DNA of 64,000 bases from Rhizobium sp. BK196 (lineage in GTDB: Bacteria; Pseudomonadota; Alphaproteobacteria; Rhizobiales; Rhizobiaceae), in contig NZ_JACHZB010000004.1 in the NCBI RefSeq assembly GCF_014193255.1, positions 372,001-436,000 of the forward strand. The letters are read 5' to 3'. Below the pieces are notes generated by a model. That model worked only from the letters and a program-made list of their open reading frames with translations. It did not search any database and was not told the DNA's origin. Each line of letters opens with the position of its first letter. The first letter of the stretch is position 1. Shown piece by piece: positions 35,861 to 44,564 of this stretch. The translations under genes and the position numbers were made by a program.

Positions 35861-36769
35861 TTACTTCAAGAAGCCTTTTTCCTTCAGGTAGCCTTCGGCA
35901 ACGGATTTCGCGGGCTCACCATCGACCTGGATCTTGGCGTTGAGCTTGCGCAACTCGTCTGCCGTCAGGCTCTGGAAGATCGGAGCAAGGATTTCCTGGA
36001 TCTTCGGGTTTGCCTGCAGCACCGCCTCGCGGATGATCGGGGTCGGCGCATAGACCTGCTGCACGTTCTTGTCGTCTTCGAGAACCGTCAGCTCGGCCGC
36101 TTCGATAGCACCATCGGTGCCGTAGACCATCGCGGTATTGACGCCGTTGGTCTGGTCGGCCGCGGCCTTGATCGTCGCCGCCGTGTCGCCGCCCGAAAGC
36201 ACGACTTCCTGATCCGGCTTCAGCGTGAAGCCATAGGTCGTCTGGAAGGCGGGCAGGGCGCCGGCGGAGTTCACGAATTCGGCTGATGCCGCAAGCTTGG
36301 CGGCGCCGCCGCCGGAAACCCACTTGCCGAAATCAGACATGGTCTTGAGCTTGTTCGGGCCGGCGACATCGTTGCGTACTGCGAGCGCCCAGGTGTTGTT
36401 GGCGGGCGACGGCGTCAGCCAGACGATTTTGTTGGCGTCATAGTCGAGCTTCTTGGCCATCTGGTAGCCCTGGTCGAGGTTCTTCCAGGCGGCGTCATCG
36501 GCCTTGTTGAAGAAGAAGCCGGCATTGCCGGTATATTCCGGGTAGATGTCGATTTCACCCGCGGTGATCGCCTTGCGTACGACTGGTGTTGCACCCAGCG
36601 CGATGCGGTCCTGCGTCTTGATGCCGTTGGCTTCCAGCGCGAGCGCGATGACGTTGCCGAGCAACGTGCCTTCGGTGTCGATCTTCGACGAAACGACGAC
36701 GTCTGCGGCGTGGACCGCGCCAGCCGCAAAGGCGGAAAGCGAAACGGCAAGTGCGATTTTCTTCAGCAT
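35861..36769 (-). CDS. yehZ: Osmoprotectant-binding protein (YehZ/OsmF-like)
   Basis: This is a 302-residue periplasmic protein of the OpuAC/QAT family with a signal peptide cut near VHA-ADVVV. Typical segments are VVSSKIDTEGTLLGNVIALA at the start of the mature chain, IYPEYTGNAGFFF, and VLEDDKNVQQVYAPTPIIRE. It would bind glycine betaine or another small solute; E. coli OsmF has low betaine affinity, so the ligand is open. It is first in a four-gene operon and starts with an AAGGGGAC site. Confidence 0.88.
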   Translation of the reverse strand: MLKKIALAVSLSAFAAGAVHAADVVVSSKIDTEGTLLGNVIALALEANGIKTQDRIALGATPVVRKAITAGEIDIYPEYTGNAGFFFNKADDAAWKNLDQGYQMAKKLDYDANKIVWLTPSPANNTWALAVRNDVAGPNKLKTMSDFGKWVSGGGAAKLAASAEFVNSAGALPAFQTTYGFTLKPDQEVVLSGGDTAATIKAAADQTNGVNTAMVYGTDGAIEAAELTVLEDDKNVQQVYAPTPIIREAVLQANPKIQEILAPIFQSLTADELRKLNAKIQVDGEPAKSVAEGYLKEKGFLK

Positions 36770-37200
36770 GATTGTCCCCTTGGTTGAACACCGTTAAATG
36801 TCGCGAAAGCCCCAGGCGCGAAGCCTGCGCGCATGAAATCCTGCCGGCAGGTCAGCCACAAGGCCATCATGCCGGAAATACGTGCGTCATGGAAATAGTG
36901 TGCATGCCCGAAAAATCGATGCCCGATGATCGAAGCAGCCCTCTCCAGTATTCGCTGTCGCGGCGCGATTATGGCGGCGAATGCAGACCGTTGCGCGGAA
37001 TTGCATTCCCTTTTCCAAGGCCGGCGCGATTTGTTTTTGTCCCCTTGCGTGTTTCCACGATGTTCCGGTGCTTTTGATCGGTTCTTTCGCCGCCGGATTT
37101 CTTATTGAGCGAACGATAGCCCGCACGTTTGCAGGCAGGGATATCTTTTTTCACGAACACGTCATATCCTACGCTTTTTCAGTATCTTCGGGAGAAAATC
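36770..37200. other. 431-bp intergenic region between divergent genes
   Basis: This is the shared upstream region of the osmolyte transporter and the double-HTH regulator. No gene was recognised. It contains a 12-bp palindrome CCTGCCGGCAGG (36840-36851), but no convincing operator or promoter could be assigned. Confidence 0.4.
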
Positions 37201-38415
37201 TTGCATCTCGGCGCCCTCTTTGTCGCAAGCCATGTCCTGTCTTCCGGCTCCATGCGCGAGACGGCGCGCCGCTTCAACGTCTCCGTCTCGACCGTGTCGG
37301 CGGCGATCGACAATCTGGAGACGGAGCTTGCCCTGACGCTCGCCGAACGGTCCTCGGGCGAACTGGTCATTCTGCTCGCCGGCGGCAGGGTCCAGGAAGG
37401 ATTGGCGCCGATTCTTGCTGCGACGGAGCAGCTTGGCAACCTGCTCGGCCATCATGAGCCGGAGGCTTACGGACGATGGGCCGCGCGCATCCCCGTAAAA
37501 CTCGTCACCATGGAGCGTTATCTGGAGGTCGCCGATCAGGGCAGCATCAATCGTGCGGCTCGCCGTCTGCGTCTTGGTCAGCCTCAGCTTTCATTGCAGA
37601 TTGCAAATCTTGAGAAATTCTTCGGGAGCAGGCTTTTCGAGCGGCAGGCTCAAGGCTCGGCGCTGACCGAAGAAGGCCGCTTCGCTTATACGGTCTTTTC
37701 GACCATCAGCCTCGCCTGGAACGAACTGAAATCCGCTGCGGACGAGCGCTACCAGCGCACCGCCCGCTCGCTGCGCATCGGTGCCATTATCCCTACGGGC
37801 TCGGAAAGCTGGGTGGCGCGCTGCCTGGGAAGCCTCGTTGCCGAGTGGAATACCCTGCGCAACAAGAATGCTCTGTCGCTCGTCTCGATGACCGCGGACG
37901 ATCTGCGCGAGGCGCTGAAATCCGGGCGCATCGATGTCGCGATCCTCGATTCCGTCTTTGGCCTGGACAGCTTCCGCCATCGCGAATTGCTACGCACCGA
38001 CATGGTGGCGATCGCCTCCCTCGACAGCGAGGAAATGACGGCGGCCGATCTTGTCGCCAGCCATCCGATCTGCACACCAAGTCCGCGCACCGGGATCGGC
38101 CATGCCGCCATGACCTTCGGCTATGACCGCACCGTGCATCGCCGCCTCCGCGACCGGGATATCACGGCGGCGGATTCGCTGCCCGTCATCGTCGATCTCG
38201 TCGCCAATCACGGTTACGTCTCCTTCCTCGGCCGTGTCAGCGCCATCCCGATCGCCGACCGGGTGCGCATCGTCGAACTCGAAGAGCCGATGCCCATGTC
38301 CTATCACGTGGCCTTCAATCATCGGAAAGCCGCGGCTGACGCTTGCGACCTGCTGATCGCGACGGTGGCAAAAATTGCCCCGGCGCCTGTCGCGAAAGAT
38401 GCCGCCTTCGCATAA
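37201..38415 (+). CDS. LysR-like regulator with two tandem HTH modules
   Basis: This protein of about 404 residues carries two LysR-type helix-turn-helix units. The first is in residues 1-60 (SGSMRETARRFNVSVSTVSAAIDNLE). The second is near residues 102-165 (VADQGSINRAARRLRLGQPQLSLQIANLE ... RLFERQAQGSALTEEG). A periplasmic-binding-like effector domain follows (LRIGAIIPTGSESWVARC onward). A usual LysR protein is about 300 residues with one HTH. I take the TTG at 37201 as start because GGGAGA lies seven bases before it; longer frames lack a site. It is divergent from the osmolyte transporter and 33 bases before cutC; its target is unknown. Confidence 0.8.
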   Translation: MHLGALFVASHVLSSGSMRETARRFNVSVSTVSAAIDNLETELALTLAERSSGELVILLAGGRVQEGLAPILAATEQLGNLLGHHEPEAYGRWAARIPVKLVTMERYLEVADQGSINRAARRLRLGQPQLSLQIANLEKFFGSRLFERQAQGSALTEEGRFAYTVFSTISLAWNELKSAADERYQRTARSLRIGAIIPTGSESWVARCLGSLVAEWNTLRNKNALSLVSMTADDLREALKSGRIDVAILDSVFGLDSFRHRELLRTDMVAIASLDSEEMTAADLVASHPICTPSPRTGIGHAAMTFGYDRTVHRRLRDRDITAADSLPVIVDLVANHGYVSFLGRVSAIPIADRVRIVELEEPMPMSYHVAFNHRKAAADACDLLIATVAKIAPAPVAKDAAFA

Positions 38416-38448
38416 ATAAGCTGCGATGGAAGAAGAGGGATTCGCACG

Positions 38449-39171
38449 ATGACGGTTTTGCTGGAAGTCTGCGTCGATAGCGCTCAGGGCCTTGCGGCGG
38501 CAATCGAAGGCGGCGCTGGCCGCATCGAGCTGTGCTCAGCACTCGAGCTTGGCGGGCTGACGCCGCTACCGAGCCTGATGCGGATCGCGGCGCAGGCGCC
38601 GATCCCGGTCTATGCAATGATCCGCCCGCATGCCGGTCCCTTCATATTTGATGCCACGGATGAAAAGGCAATGCTAGCCGATATCGATGCTGTCAGGGCC
38701 GCAGGTCTTGCCGGCGTCGTCATTGGCGCCAATCGCCCGGACGGCACGCTCGACATGCCGCTCATTCATCGTTTGAAGGCGCATGCCGCCGGCCTCGGCT
38801 CGACACTGCATCGCGCTTTCGATCTCGTGCCCGATCCGGATGTGGCACTGGAGCAGGCGGTCGAACTCGGCTGTGAGCGCATCCTCACTTCAGGCTGTGT
38901 GCCGAAAGCGATGGACGGGCTCGAAATGCTGAAGCGCATTTCCGCCAAGGCAGCCGGTCGCATCTCGATCATGCCTGGCAGCGGCGTGCGCCCGACCAAT
39001 GCCGTCGAAATCCTGCGGGCGACGGGTGCTCACGAAATCCACGGCTCCTGCAGTTCACCCGTGGCCAGCGCCGATCCGCGCGCCGTCTCCTTCGGCTTCG
39101 ATGTGCCGACCTCGAACCGGACGGATGTCGAGGTCGTCAGGCTGATGCGCGCCGCAATCGATACGCTTTAA
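38449..39171 (+). CDS. cutC: CutC-family protein
   Basis: This is a 240-residue TIM-barrel protein of the CutC family, linked historically to copper homeostasis though its true activity is unproven. The N-terminus LLEVCVDSAQGLAAAIEGGAGRIELC and the family blocks YAMIRPHAGPF, STLHRAFD, RILTSGCVPKA and IMPGSGV are all present. It follows the regulator gene closely on the same strand. Its last four bases overlap the end of the convergent dehydrogenase gene. Confidence 0.92.
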   Translation: MTVLLEVCVDSAQGLAAAIEGGAGRIELCSALELGGLTPLPSLMRIAAQAPIPVYAMIRPHAGPFIFDATDEKAMLADIDAVRAAGLAGVVIGANRPDGTLDMPLIHRLKAHAAGLGSTLHRAFDLVPDPDVALEQAVELGCERILTSGCVPKAMDGLEMLKRISAKAAGRISIMPGSGVRPTNAVEILRATGAHEIHGSCSSPVASADPRAVSFGFDVPTSNRTDVEVVRLMRAAIDTL

Positions 39172-40187
39172 TCAGCGACCTTGATCACGGCCTTGATGAG
39201 GCCGCTCTTCTCATGCGCCCAGCGGGCAAGATCGCGCGGCGCATCGGCAAGCGTCGTGCGGTGGGTGATCAGCTTGTCGACCGGCACGAGGCCCTTGGCG
39301 ATCGAATCCGCGACATGTTCGAAGTCGACACGCGTTGCATTGCGGCTGCCGATGACCATCATCTCCCGCTTGTGGAACTCCGGGTCGGAGAAGCGGATAT
39401 CGTCTTTCACCACACTGACGAGGACAAGCGCGCCGCCATGGGCGACAAAGCTGAAGGCCTTCTCTATGGACGGTCCAAAGCCTGTCGCGTCAAAGACGAC
39501 ATCAAAGCCATCGCCGTCCGTCCTGGCCTTCACGGCGTCTGCGGTCCCATCGTTGGCGACGATGCCTGACGTAAAGCCGAAGCGCTCCGAGGCCATCTGC
39601 AGCCGTTCCGCACTCGTATCGAGCAGCGTCACATCGTGACCGGCAATACGCGAGAAGATCGCCGCTCCAAGGCCGATCGGGCCTGCCCCGATGACGAGCG
39701 AGCGGGAGCCTGCAGGCGCCATGGATCGGCGTACCGCATGCGCCCCGATGGCCAGGAATTCGACGGTCGCGGCAGCTTCCAGGCTGAGACCCTTGGCGGC
39801 GTAGAGATTGCCTGCGGGCACCACGATCTCCTCGCAAAAGGCGCCGTCGGTATGAACCCCGAGTACCCTAATATTGGTGCAGCAGTTCGGCTTGCCCTGC
39901 CGGCAGGCAACACAATTGCCGCAGGAAAGGTAAGGATTGACGATCACAGGCGTGCCCGTCGCCATCGCCACGCCGTCGCCTGCTTCCAGCACGGTCGCCG
40001 AGATCTCGTGACCCATGACGCGCGGATATTCGAGAAACGGGTGCTTGCCTTCGAAGATGTGATAATCCGTGCCGCAGATGCCGACATGGCTGACGGCGAG
40101 CCGTACCCAGCCGGGTGCTGGTTTTTCGGGGGAGGGGCGCTCGACGAGATCGAGGACACCGGGTTCGCGGCAGAGGACTGCTTTCAT
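39168..40187 (-). CDS. Zinc-dependent medium-chain alcohol/polyol dehydrogenase
   Basis: This is a 339-residue MDR-family enzyme using NAD(P). Catalytic zinc ligands are visible (Cys in GICGTDYH, His-Glu in VMGHEIS), and the structural zinc Cys cluster is CGNCVACRQGKPNCC. The Rossmann motif is VIGAGPIGLGAAIFSR. It is the last gene of the sugar ABC operon, so it may oxidise a sugar acid or keto-deoxy intermediate of the same pathway. L-idonate/galactitol-type substrates are also possible. A hairpin separates it from the permease gene. Confidence 0.87.
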   Translation of the reverse strand: MKAVLCREPGVLDLVERPSPEKPAPGWVRLAVSHVGICGTDYHIFEGKHPFLEYPRVMGHEISATVLEAGDGVAMATGTPVIVNPYLSCGNCVACRQGKPNCCTNIRVLGVHTDGAFCEEIVVPAGNLYAAKGLSLEAAATVEFLAIGAHAVRRSMAPAGSRSLVIGAGPIGLGAAIFSRIAGHDVTLLDTSAERLQMASERFGFTSGIVANDGTADAVKARTDGDGFDVVFDATGFGPSIEKAFSFVAHGGALVLVSVVKDDIRFSDPEFHKREMMVIGSRNATRVDFEHVADSIAKGLVPVDKLITHRTTLADAPRDLARWAHEKSGLIKAVIKVAD

Positions 40188-40215
40188 GATGGTTCTCGCA
40201 TTTCTGGAATGGAGA

Positions 40216-40238
40216 AAGCCGGCCTTTGGGCCGGCTTC
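40216..40238 (-). terminator. Intercistronic hairpin between permease and dehydrogenase genes
   Basis: The 9-bp stem AAGCCGGCC (40216-40224) / GGCCGGCTT (40229-40237) has a TTTG loop. On the minus strand only a weak T-run (TTTCTCC) follows, so read-through into the dehydrogenase gene is likely. Confidence 0.55.
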
Positions 40239-40252
40239 GCTTTGCTGTTGGC

Positions 40253-41227
40253 TCAGCCCGCCCGGCGCCGGCGAAGCTGGTCGAAGTAGACGATGACGAT
40301 GATCAGCAGGCCGGTGATGATGCGCTGCCAGAACGAGTTGACGTTCAGGAGATTGGCGCCGTTATTGATGGTCGCCAGAATGAACGCACCAATCAGCGGG
40401 CCATGCACGGAGCCGACGGCTCCGAAGAGAGACGTGCCGCCGATGACCGAGGAGGCGATTGCCTGCAGTTCCCAGCCGTCTGCCTGTGTCGCGTTGCCGA
40501 TTGCGATACGCGAGGCAAGCAGCACGCCGACGAAAGCTGCAAACGAAGCCGAAAGAATATAGGCCAGATAGATCATCTTCTTGACGTTGACGCCGGAAAG
40601 GCGCGCGGCCTCCGCATTCGAACCGACGGCGAAGAGATAGCGGCCCCAGCGGCTCAGATGCAGGAAGACGAAGGAGGGGATCGCCACGAGGATGACCATC
40701 CAGAACAGGCTTGGAACGCCAAGGAAATCGGCGCGGGCGAAATTGCTGAAGCTCTCGTCGGTGATGCTGATCGTCGAGCCGTTGGTGATCAAGAGGCCGA
40801 TGCCGCGCAGCGATGTCAGCGTCGCCAGCGTGATGATGAAGGGCGGCAGGCCCATATGCACGATGCCGAAGCCATGGAAGGCGCCGATCGCAATGCCGAT
40901 GGCGAGCGTCAGCACGATCGCTGCCCAGAGCGGCACGCCCGTCTGCAAGAGCCAGGCGATGATGACGGTGCAGAAGCCGACGATCGCGCCGACCGACAGG
41001 TCGATGCCGGCGGTGATGATGACGAAGGTCTGGCCGAGTGCCAGGATCGCCGTCATCGCGCCTTGGCGCAGCAGGTTGGAAATGTTGAGTGGCGTCCAGA
41101 AGCTCTCGGTGACGAAGCCGAGCACGATCCAGAGGAAGATCAGCAAGCCGATCAGCGTCAGGCCGAACAGGATGTTCATCTTCCGGCGCGGCGGCGGCGC
41201 GACGATTTCGGTGGGGGTGACAGTCAT
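40253..41227 (-). CDS. Sugar ABC transporter permease (RbsC family)
   Basis: This is a 324-residue inner-membrane permease of the BPD_transp_2 family with about nine to ten hydrophobic segments. The signature QTFVIITAGIDLSVGAIVGF and the segment HMGLPPFIITLATLTSLRGI match sugar permeases. It is encoded between the ATPase and dehydrogenase genes of the putative fucose-type locus. The start follows a GAGGGAGAAAA site. The substrate depends on the binding protein at 42908. Confidence 0.92.
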   Translation of the reverse strand: MTVTPTEIVAPPPRRKMNILFGLTLIGLLIFLWIVLGFVTESFWTPLNISNLLRQGAMTAILALGQTFVIITAGIDLSVGAIVGFCTVIIAWLLQTGVPLWAAIVLTLAIGIAIGAFHGFGIVHMGLPPFIITLATLTSLRGIGLLITNGSTISITDESFSNFARADFLGVPSLFWMVILVAIPSFVFLHLSRWGRYLFAVGSNAEAARLSGVNVKKMIYLAYILSASFAAFVGVLLASRIAIGNATQADGWELQAIASSVIGGTSLFGAVGSVHGPLIGAFILATINNGANLLNVNSFWQRIITGLLIIVIVYFDQLRRRRAG

Positions 41228-41254
41228 GAATTTTCTCCCTCTTATTCTTTTGGC

Positions 41255-42808
41255 TCAGACGCCGATCGCTTCGCTGAGCACTTCTTCATGCGTCGCCGCG
41301 TGGAAATCATGGCTTGCAACGAGCCTGCCGCTGCGGAAGACGTGCAGCCGGTCGGCCAGTTCGTAGACCTCGGGCAGGTAGGAGGAGATCAGGATGATGC
41401 CTGCCCCCTCTTTCAGCAGCTTGGCGAAGAGCCGGTAGATTTCCGCCTTGGTGCCGACGTCGACACCGACGGTCGGTTCGTCGAAAATGAAAAGCCGGGC
41501 GCCATGGCTCAGCCACTTGCCGATAACGATCTTCTGCTGATTGCCGCCCGACATGCTGGAGGCCGGAACGCGCCGGCTCGGCGTCTTGATGCTGAGATTG
41601 CGGATCTGGCTGTCGGCATTGGCCGATTCGCGCGCATGGTTGATAACGGGTCCGTGGCTGAGACGCCCGAAAACCGGCAGGTTGATGTTGAGGCCGATCG
41701 GCAGGTTGAGGCAAAGCCCCTGGTCGCGCCGGCTTTCCGGCGCCAGCGCAATGCCGAGCTCCATCGCGGTGCGCTCGTTCCTGATATCGACGCGCTTGCC
41801 CATCCAGTGGATTTCGCCCGCACTTGTCGGCTGGCGCCCATAGAGACCGAGCGCGAATTCGCTGCGCCCGGCGCCGATGAGGCCATAGAGCCCGACGATC
41901 TGTCCTGCCTTGACGGAGAGTGTCACGTCCTCGAAGCCCGGACCCGAAAGGCCCCTGACATCGAGGATCGTCTGGCCGATCGGAATGTCTTCCTTATGAT
42001 AGATCTGCTCGATCGAGCGGTTGATCATCAGCGCGATCAGCTCGGCCTCGTTGGTCTCGCCGATCAGACGTGTGCCGACATGCGTGCCGTCGCGCAGCAC
42101 TGAGACGCGGTCGGCAAGCTCGAAGACTTCTTCCATGCGGTGGCTGATATAGACGATGGTGACGCCTTCGCTCTGCAGGCGGCGGATCAGCTTGAAGAGC
42201 TGCGCGGATTCCTGGCGGGTGAGATAGGCGGTCGGCTCGTCGAAGATCAGGAACTGCGTGCCGCGCATGGCCGCGCGCGCGGTGGCGACGAGCTGCTGCT
42301 GACCGATCGTCAGAGAGCTCAGAAGCGCACCGGCCGGCAGGCCGAAGCCGAGATCGTCGAGGACGGACTGCGCCATCTTCTCCATCTGCTTCCTGCGCAT
42401 CAGCCCGTAACGGTTGACCTCGTCGCCGAGGAAGAGATTGGCAGCCACGGTCAGGTGCCGGCAGAGCACGACTTCCTGGTGGACGGCGTTGATGCCGCGG
42501 GCGATCGCCTCGTTCGGCGTCGACAGTCCCACCGGATGACCGCACCACAGCACCTCGCCGGCCGTGCGGGTGATGACGCCGGTGAGCAACTTGATGAGGG
42601 TGGATTTGCCGGCGCCGTTTTCGCCGACGATGGCGTGGATTTCACCGGCCAGGAAGGTCAGCGTCGCCGGCTTCAGCGCCTGCACGTGACCATAGTTCTT
42701 CTGCAGGCCTTTCAGTTCGAGGATAGGCGATCCGGCGGGAATTCGATTGGCTTCTTTCAGCGTCGCGCTGTCATCGTGGCGATGACTGACCTCTTCCAGT
42801 CCGACCAT
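41255..42808 (-). CDS. Sugar ABC transporter ATPase, double domain (RbsA/MglA family)
   Basis: This 517-residue protein carries two ATPase domains. The first has Walker A GENGAGKSTLIKLL, the signature region LSSLTIGQQQLVATARA and Walker B FLIFDEPTAYL. The second has a degenerate P-loop (LYGLIGAGRSEFALGLYG), the signature MSGGNQQKIVIGKWL and FIFDEPTVGVDVG. This is the normal pattern for carbohydrate-uptake-2 importers, where the second nucleotide site is altered. It follows the binding-protein gene after a terminator-like hairpin. Confidence 0.92.
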   Translation of the reverse strand: MVGLEEVSHRHDDSATLKEANRIPAGSPILELKGLQKNYGHVQALKPATLTFLAGEIHAIVGENGAGKSTLIKLLTGVITRTAGEVLWCGHPVGLSTPNEAIARGINAVHQEVVLCRHLTVAANLFLGDEVNRYGLMRRKQMEKMAQSVLDDLGFGLPAGALLSSLTIGQQQLVATARAAMRGTQFLIFDEPTAYLTRQESAQLFKLIRRLQSEGVTIVYISHRMEEVFELADRVSVLRDGTHVGTRLIGETNEAELIALMINRSIEQIYHKEDIPIGQTILDVRGLSGPGFEDVTLSVKAGQIVGLYGLIGAGRSEFALGLYGRQPTSAGEIHWMGKRVDIRNERTAMELGIALAPESRRDQGLCLNLPIGLNINLPVFGRLSHGPVINHARESANADSQIRNLSIKTPSRRVPASSMSGGNQQKIVIGKWLSHGARLFIFDEPTVGVDVGTKAEIYRLFAKLLKEGAGIILISSYLPEVYELADRLHVFRSGRLVASHDFHAATHEEVLSEAIGV

Positions 42809-42863
42809 GGACCTCTCCTCCTTTTGTCACGTCTGCTCTCCATCCTAAACATACCATGGATGG

Positions 42864-42896
42864 AAAAAGCCGCGCCGGTTTTGAAGCCGGCGCGGC
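42864..42896 (-). terminator. Terminator-like hairpin after the sugar binding-protein gene
   Basis: The 10-bp stem GCCGCGCCGG (42869-42878) / CCGGCGCGGC (42887-42896) is followed on the minus strand by five T's. It begins 12 bases after the binding-protein stop and precedes the ATPase gene, so it probably gives partial termination. Confidence 0.8.
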
Positions 42897-42907
42897 GGTC
42901 TGTCGTT

Positions 42908-43897
42908 TTACTTGATCTTCGGGTTCAGGAGCGCGTCGATCTTCGGCTCTTTCATGTTCGCCTTGGTGACGAGGTTCGCGCCGGTGTCGACATTTTCCGG
43001 GACCTTCTCGCCCTTGGAGACGGCAAGAGCGGTCTTGATGCCGTCATAACCCATGCGATAGGGATCCTGAACGACGAGGCCGGCAATCGCGCCATCCTTG
43101 AGGAAGCCAACCGTCTTGTCGTCGCTGTCGAAGCCGATGACCTTGATCTTGTCGCCGAGCTTGTTTTCGGCGATCGCCTGGCCCACGCCCTGCGCCATGA
43201 TGAGGTTCGAGGCGAAGACGCCGACGAGCTTCGGGTTTGCCGTGATCAGGTCGGTCATCATGTTGAGGCCGGTCGTTGCCTGGCCGTCGCCATACTTGTC
43301 GGCGATTACCTTCAGGCCAGGATGCTTGGTCTTGATCTGGTCCAGGAAGCCTTCGCGGCGCTGTTCCAGCGAGCCGACGCCGGGAAGGTTGGTCAGGATG
43401 ACGACGTCACCCTCTTCCTTGCCGGTGGCTTCCTTGATCGCGGCGGCAAGACCATCGGCGGCGATGCGGCCGCCCTGGACGTTGTCGGTCGTCAGGAACG
43501 ACTTGAATGCCTTGGAGTCGGCGCCGGAGTCGATGCCGATGATCGGAACCGACTTGGCGGCTTCATCGATCGGCTTGCCGAGCGCCTTGAACTCGGTCGG
43601 CGAGATCACGATGGCGGCCGGCTTGCCGGCAACGGCGTTTTCCAGGATCGAGATCTGGCCATTGATGTCCGATTCAGCCTGGGCGCCGAGTTCCGGCACC
43701 TTGACGCCGAGATCCTTACCGGCCTTGCGGGCGCCGGCCAGGACGATCTGCCAGTAGAAGGACGTCGTGTCCTTGACGATGATCGGGATCGTCACTTCGG
43801 CGGCAAAGGACGTGGCCGGCATTGCCGTAGCGATGACGGCAGCGCCTGCCAGTGCCGTAAAGGCGCGGCGAGACAGAATGGATTTCACGATATTCAT
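42908..43897 (-). CDS. Sugar ABC transporter, periplasmic binding protein (RbsB family)
   Basis: This is a 329-residue periplasmic protein. It has a long signal peptide with a twin-arginine-like SRRAF and a cut after SFA-AEVTIP. The mature part is a type I sugar-binding fold (VKDTTSFYWQIVLAGARKAG, IGIDSGADSKAF, VIGFDSDDKTVG). The start at 43897 has an AGGAGAA site. It heads the ABC half of the locus, and an operator-like motif shared with the dehydratase promoter lies 65-90 bases upstream. A 6-deoxyhexose ligand is inferred from the neighbours only. Confidence 0.9.
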   Translation of the reverse strand: MNIVKSILSRRAFTALAGAAVIATAMPATSFAAEVTIPIIVKDTTSFYWQIVLAGARKAGKDLGVKVPELGAQAESDINGQISILENAVAGKPAAIVISPTEFKALGKPIDEAAKSVPIIGIDSGADSKAFKSFLTTDNVQGGRIAADGLAAAIKEATGKEEGDVVILTNLPGVGSLEQRREGFLDQIKTKHPGLKVIADKYGDGQATTGLNMMTDLITANPKLVGVFASNLIMAQGVGQAIAENKLGDKIKVIGFDSDDKTVGFLKDGAIAGLVVQDPYRMGYDGIKTALAVSKGEKVPENVDTGANLVTKANMKEPKIDALLNPKIK

Positions 43898-43961
43898 AAG
43901 GGTTCTCCTCTCAGGTGCGTTCTCCTCCAATGAAACCGGACCGCTGAACGCAGGCGGACGA

Positions 43962-43987
43962 TTTTTATCGATAAAAAACATTTACAG
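43962..43987 (-). promoter_or_regulatory. Operator-like motif upstream of the sugar binding-protein gene
   Basis: A perfect 16-bp palindrome TTTTTATCGATAAAAA (43962-43977) is followed by AACATTTACAG. Over 26 bases, 21 match the region 47183-47208 in front of the dehydratase gene, at a similar distance to the start codon and in the same orientation. It is a candidate site for the GntR regulator at 47377. Confidence 0.6.
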
Positions 43988-44088
43988 TGAGAAGCTAGCC
44001 GAGGTCCAGGCAAATTGCAAGAGCGCTGATCTCGCCTTCATGATTCATTGAATCGCCTCCCAACCGATTGTTTTTATTTTAAATACAC

Positions 44089-44110
44089 AAAGACCTAAAA
44101 TAAGGTCTTT
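44089..44110 (-). terminator. Hairpin at the end of the fucU-like gene
   Basis: The 8-bp arms AAAGACCT (44089-44096) and AGGTCTTT (44103-44110) overlap the fucU stop codon. On the minus strand only scattered T's follow (GTGTATTTAAAAT), so termination strength is uncertain. Confidence 0.5.
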
Positions 44111-44555
44111 AGTTGAATTGCACCTCATGCGGATGCACGACACCCTTCTTCAAAATGAGGTTGCCGTACAGCCGGAATTCGGTGGTCGCCACGATATAGG
44201 CCGCCTTCCGCGCCATTTCGTAGAAGGCGAAGCGTTCGACGGATGCGATGGGAAAATCACCCGCGCGCCGGGTGACGATCTCCTGGAATTCGGCGCAGAC
44301 CTCGGGCACGGCCTTGGGATCGCCGACCACTTCCATCCGCCATGCCGATTGCGGCACGAACGTATCGAGCGGCATATGCGTGAGGATCGCCTCGGCCATG
44401 GCTGTGGCGCTGACGCCGTCGGCGCGGATGACATCAGGTCCCATGCTGCTTGCCGGGAAATTGGCGTCGGCAATGACGATATCGTCGCCATGCCCCATGC
44501 TCTTCAGTGCATAGAGCAGGTCGGGGCCGAGAAGCGGATGAATACCTTTGAGCAT
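44109..44555 (-). CDS. fucU: FucU/RbsD-family mutarotase, probable L-fucose mutarotase
   Basis: This is a 148-residue sugar mutarotase, paralogous to the protein at 12472-12948 (shared MLKGxxPLLxPxLL and MGHGDxIxIxDxNxP). The C-terminal EFRLYGNLILKKGVVHP matches FucU. The catalytic His is in MGHGDDIV. It lies nine bases after an aldo/keto reductase gene in the same operon, which suggests it supplies the anomer used by that dehydrogenase. Ribose or another sugar is possible. Confidence 0.85.
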   Translation of the reverse strand: MLKGIHPLLGPDLLYALKSMGHGDDIVIADANFPASSMGPDVIRADGVSATAMAEAILTHMPLDTFVPQSAWRMEVVGDPKAVPEVCAEFQEIVTRRAGDFPIASVERFAFYEMARKAAYIVATTEFRLYGNLILKKGVVHPHEVQFN

Positions 44556-44564
44556 GTTGTTTCC

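Noticed and set aside
40226-43933. Long antisense frames over the sugar ABC transporter genes
   Set aside because: They mirror the permease, ATPase and binding-protein genes, and their composition is typical of third-position GC shadows.
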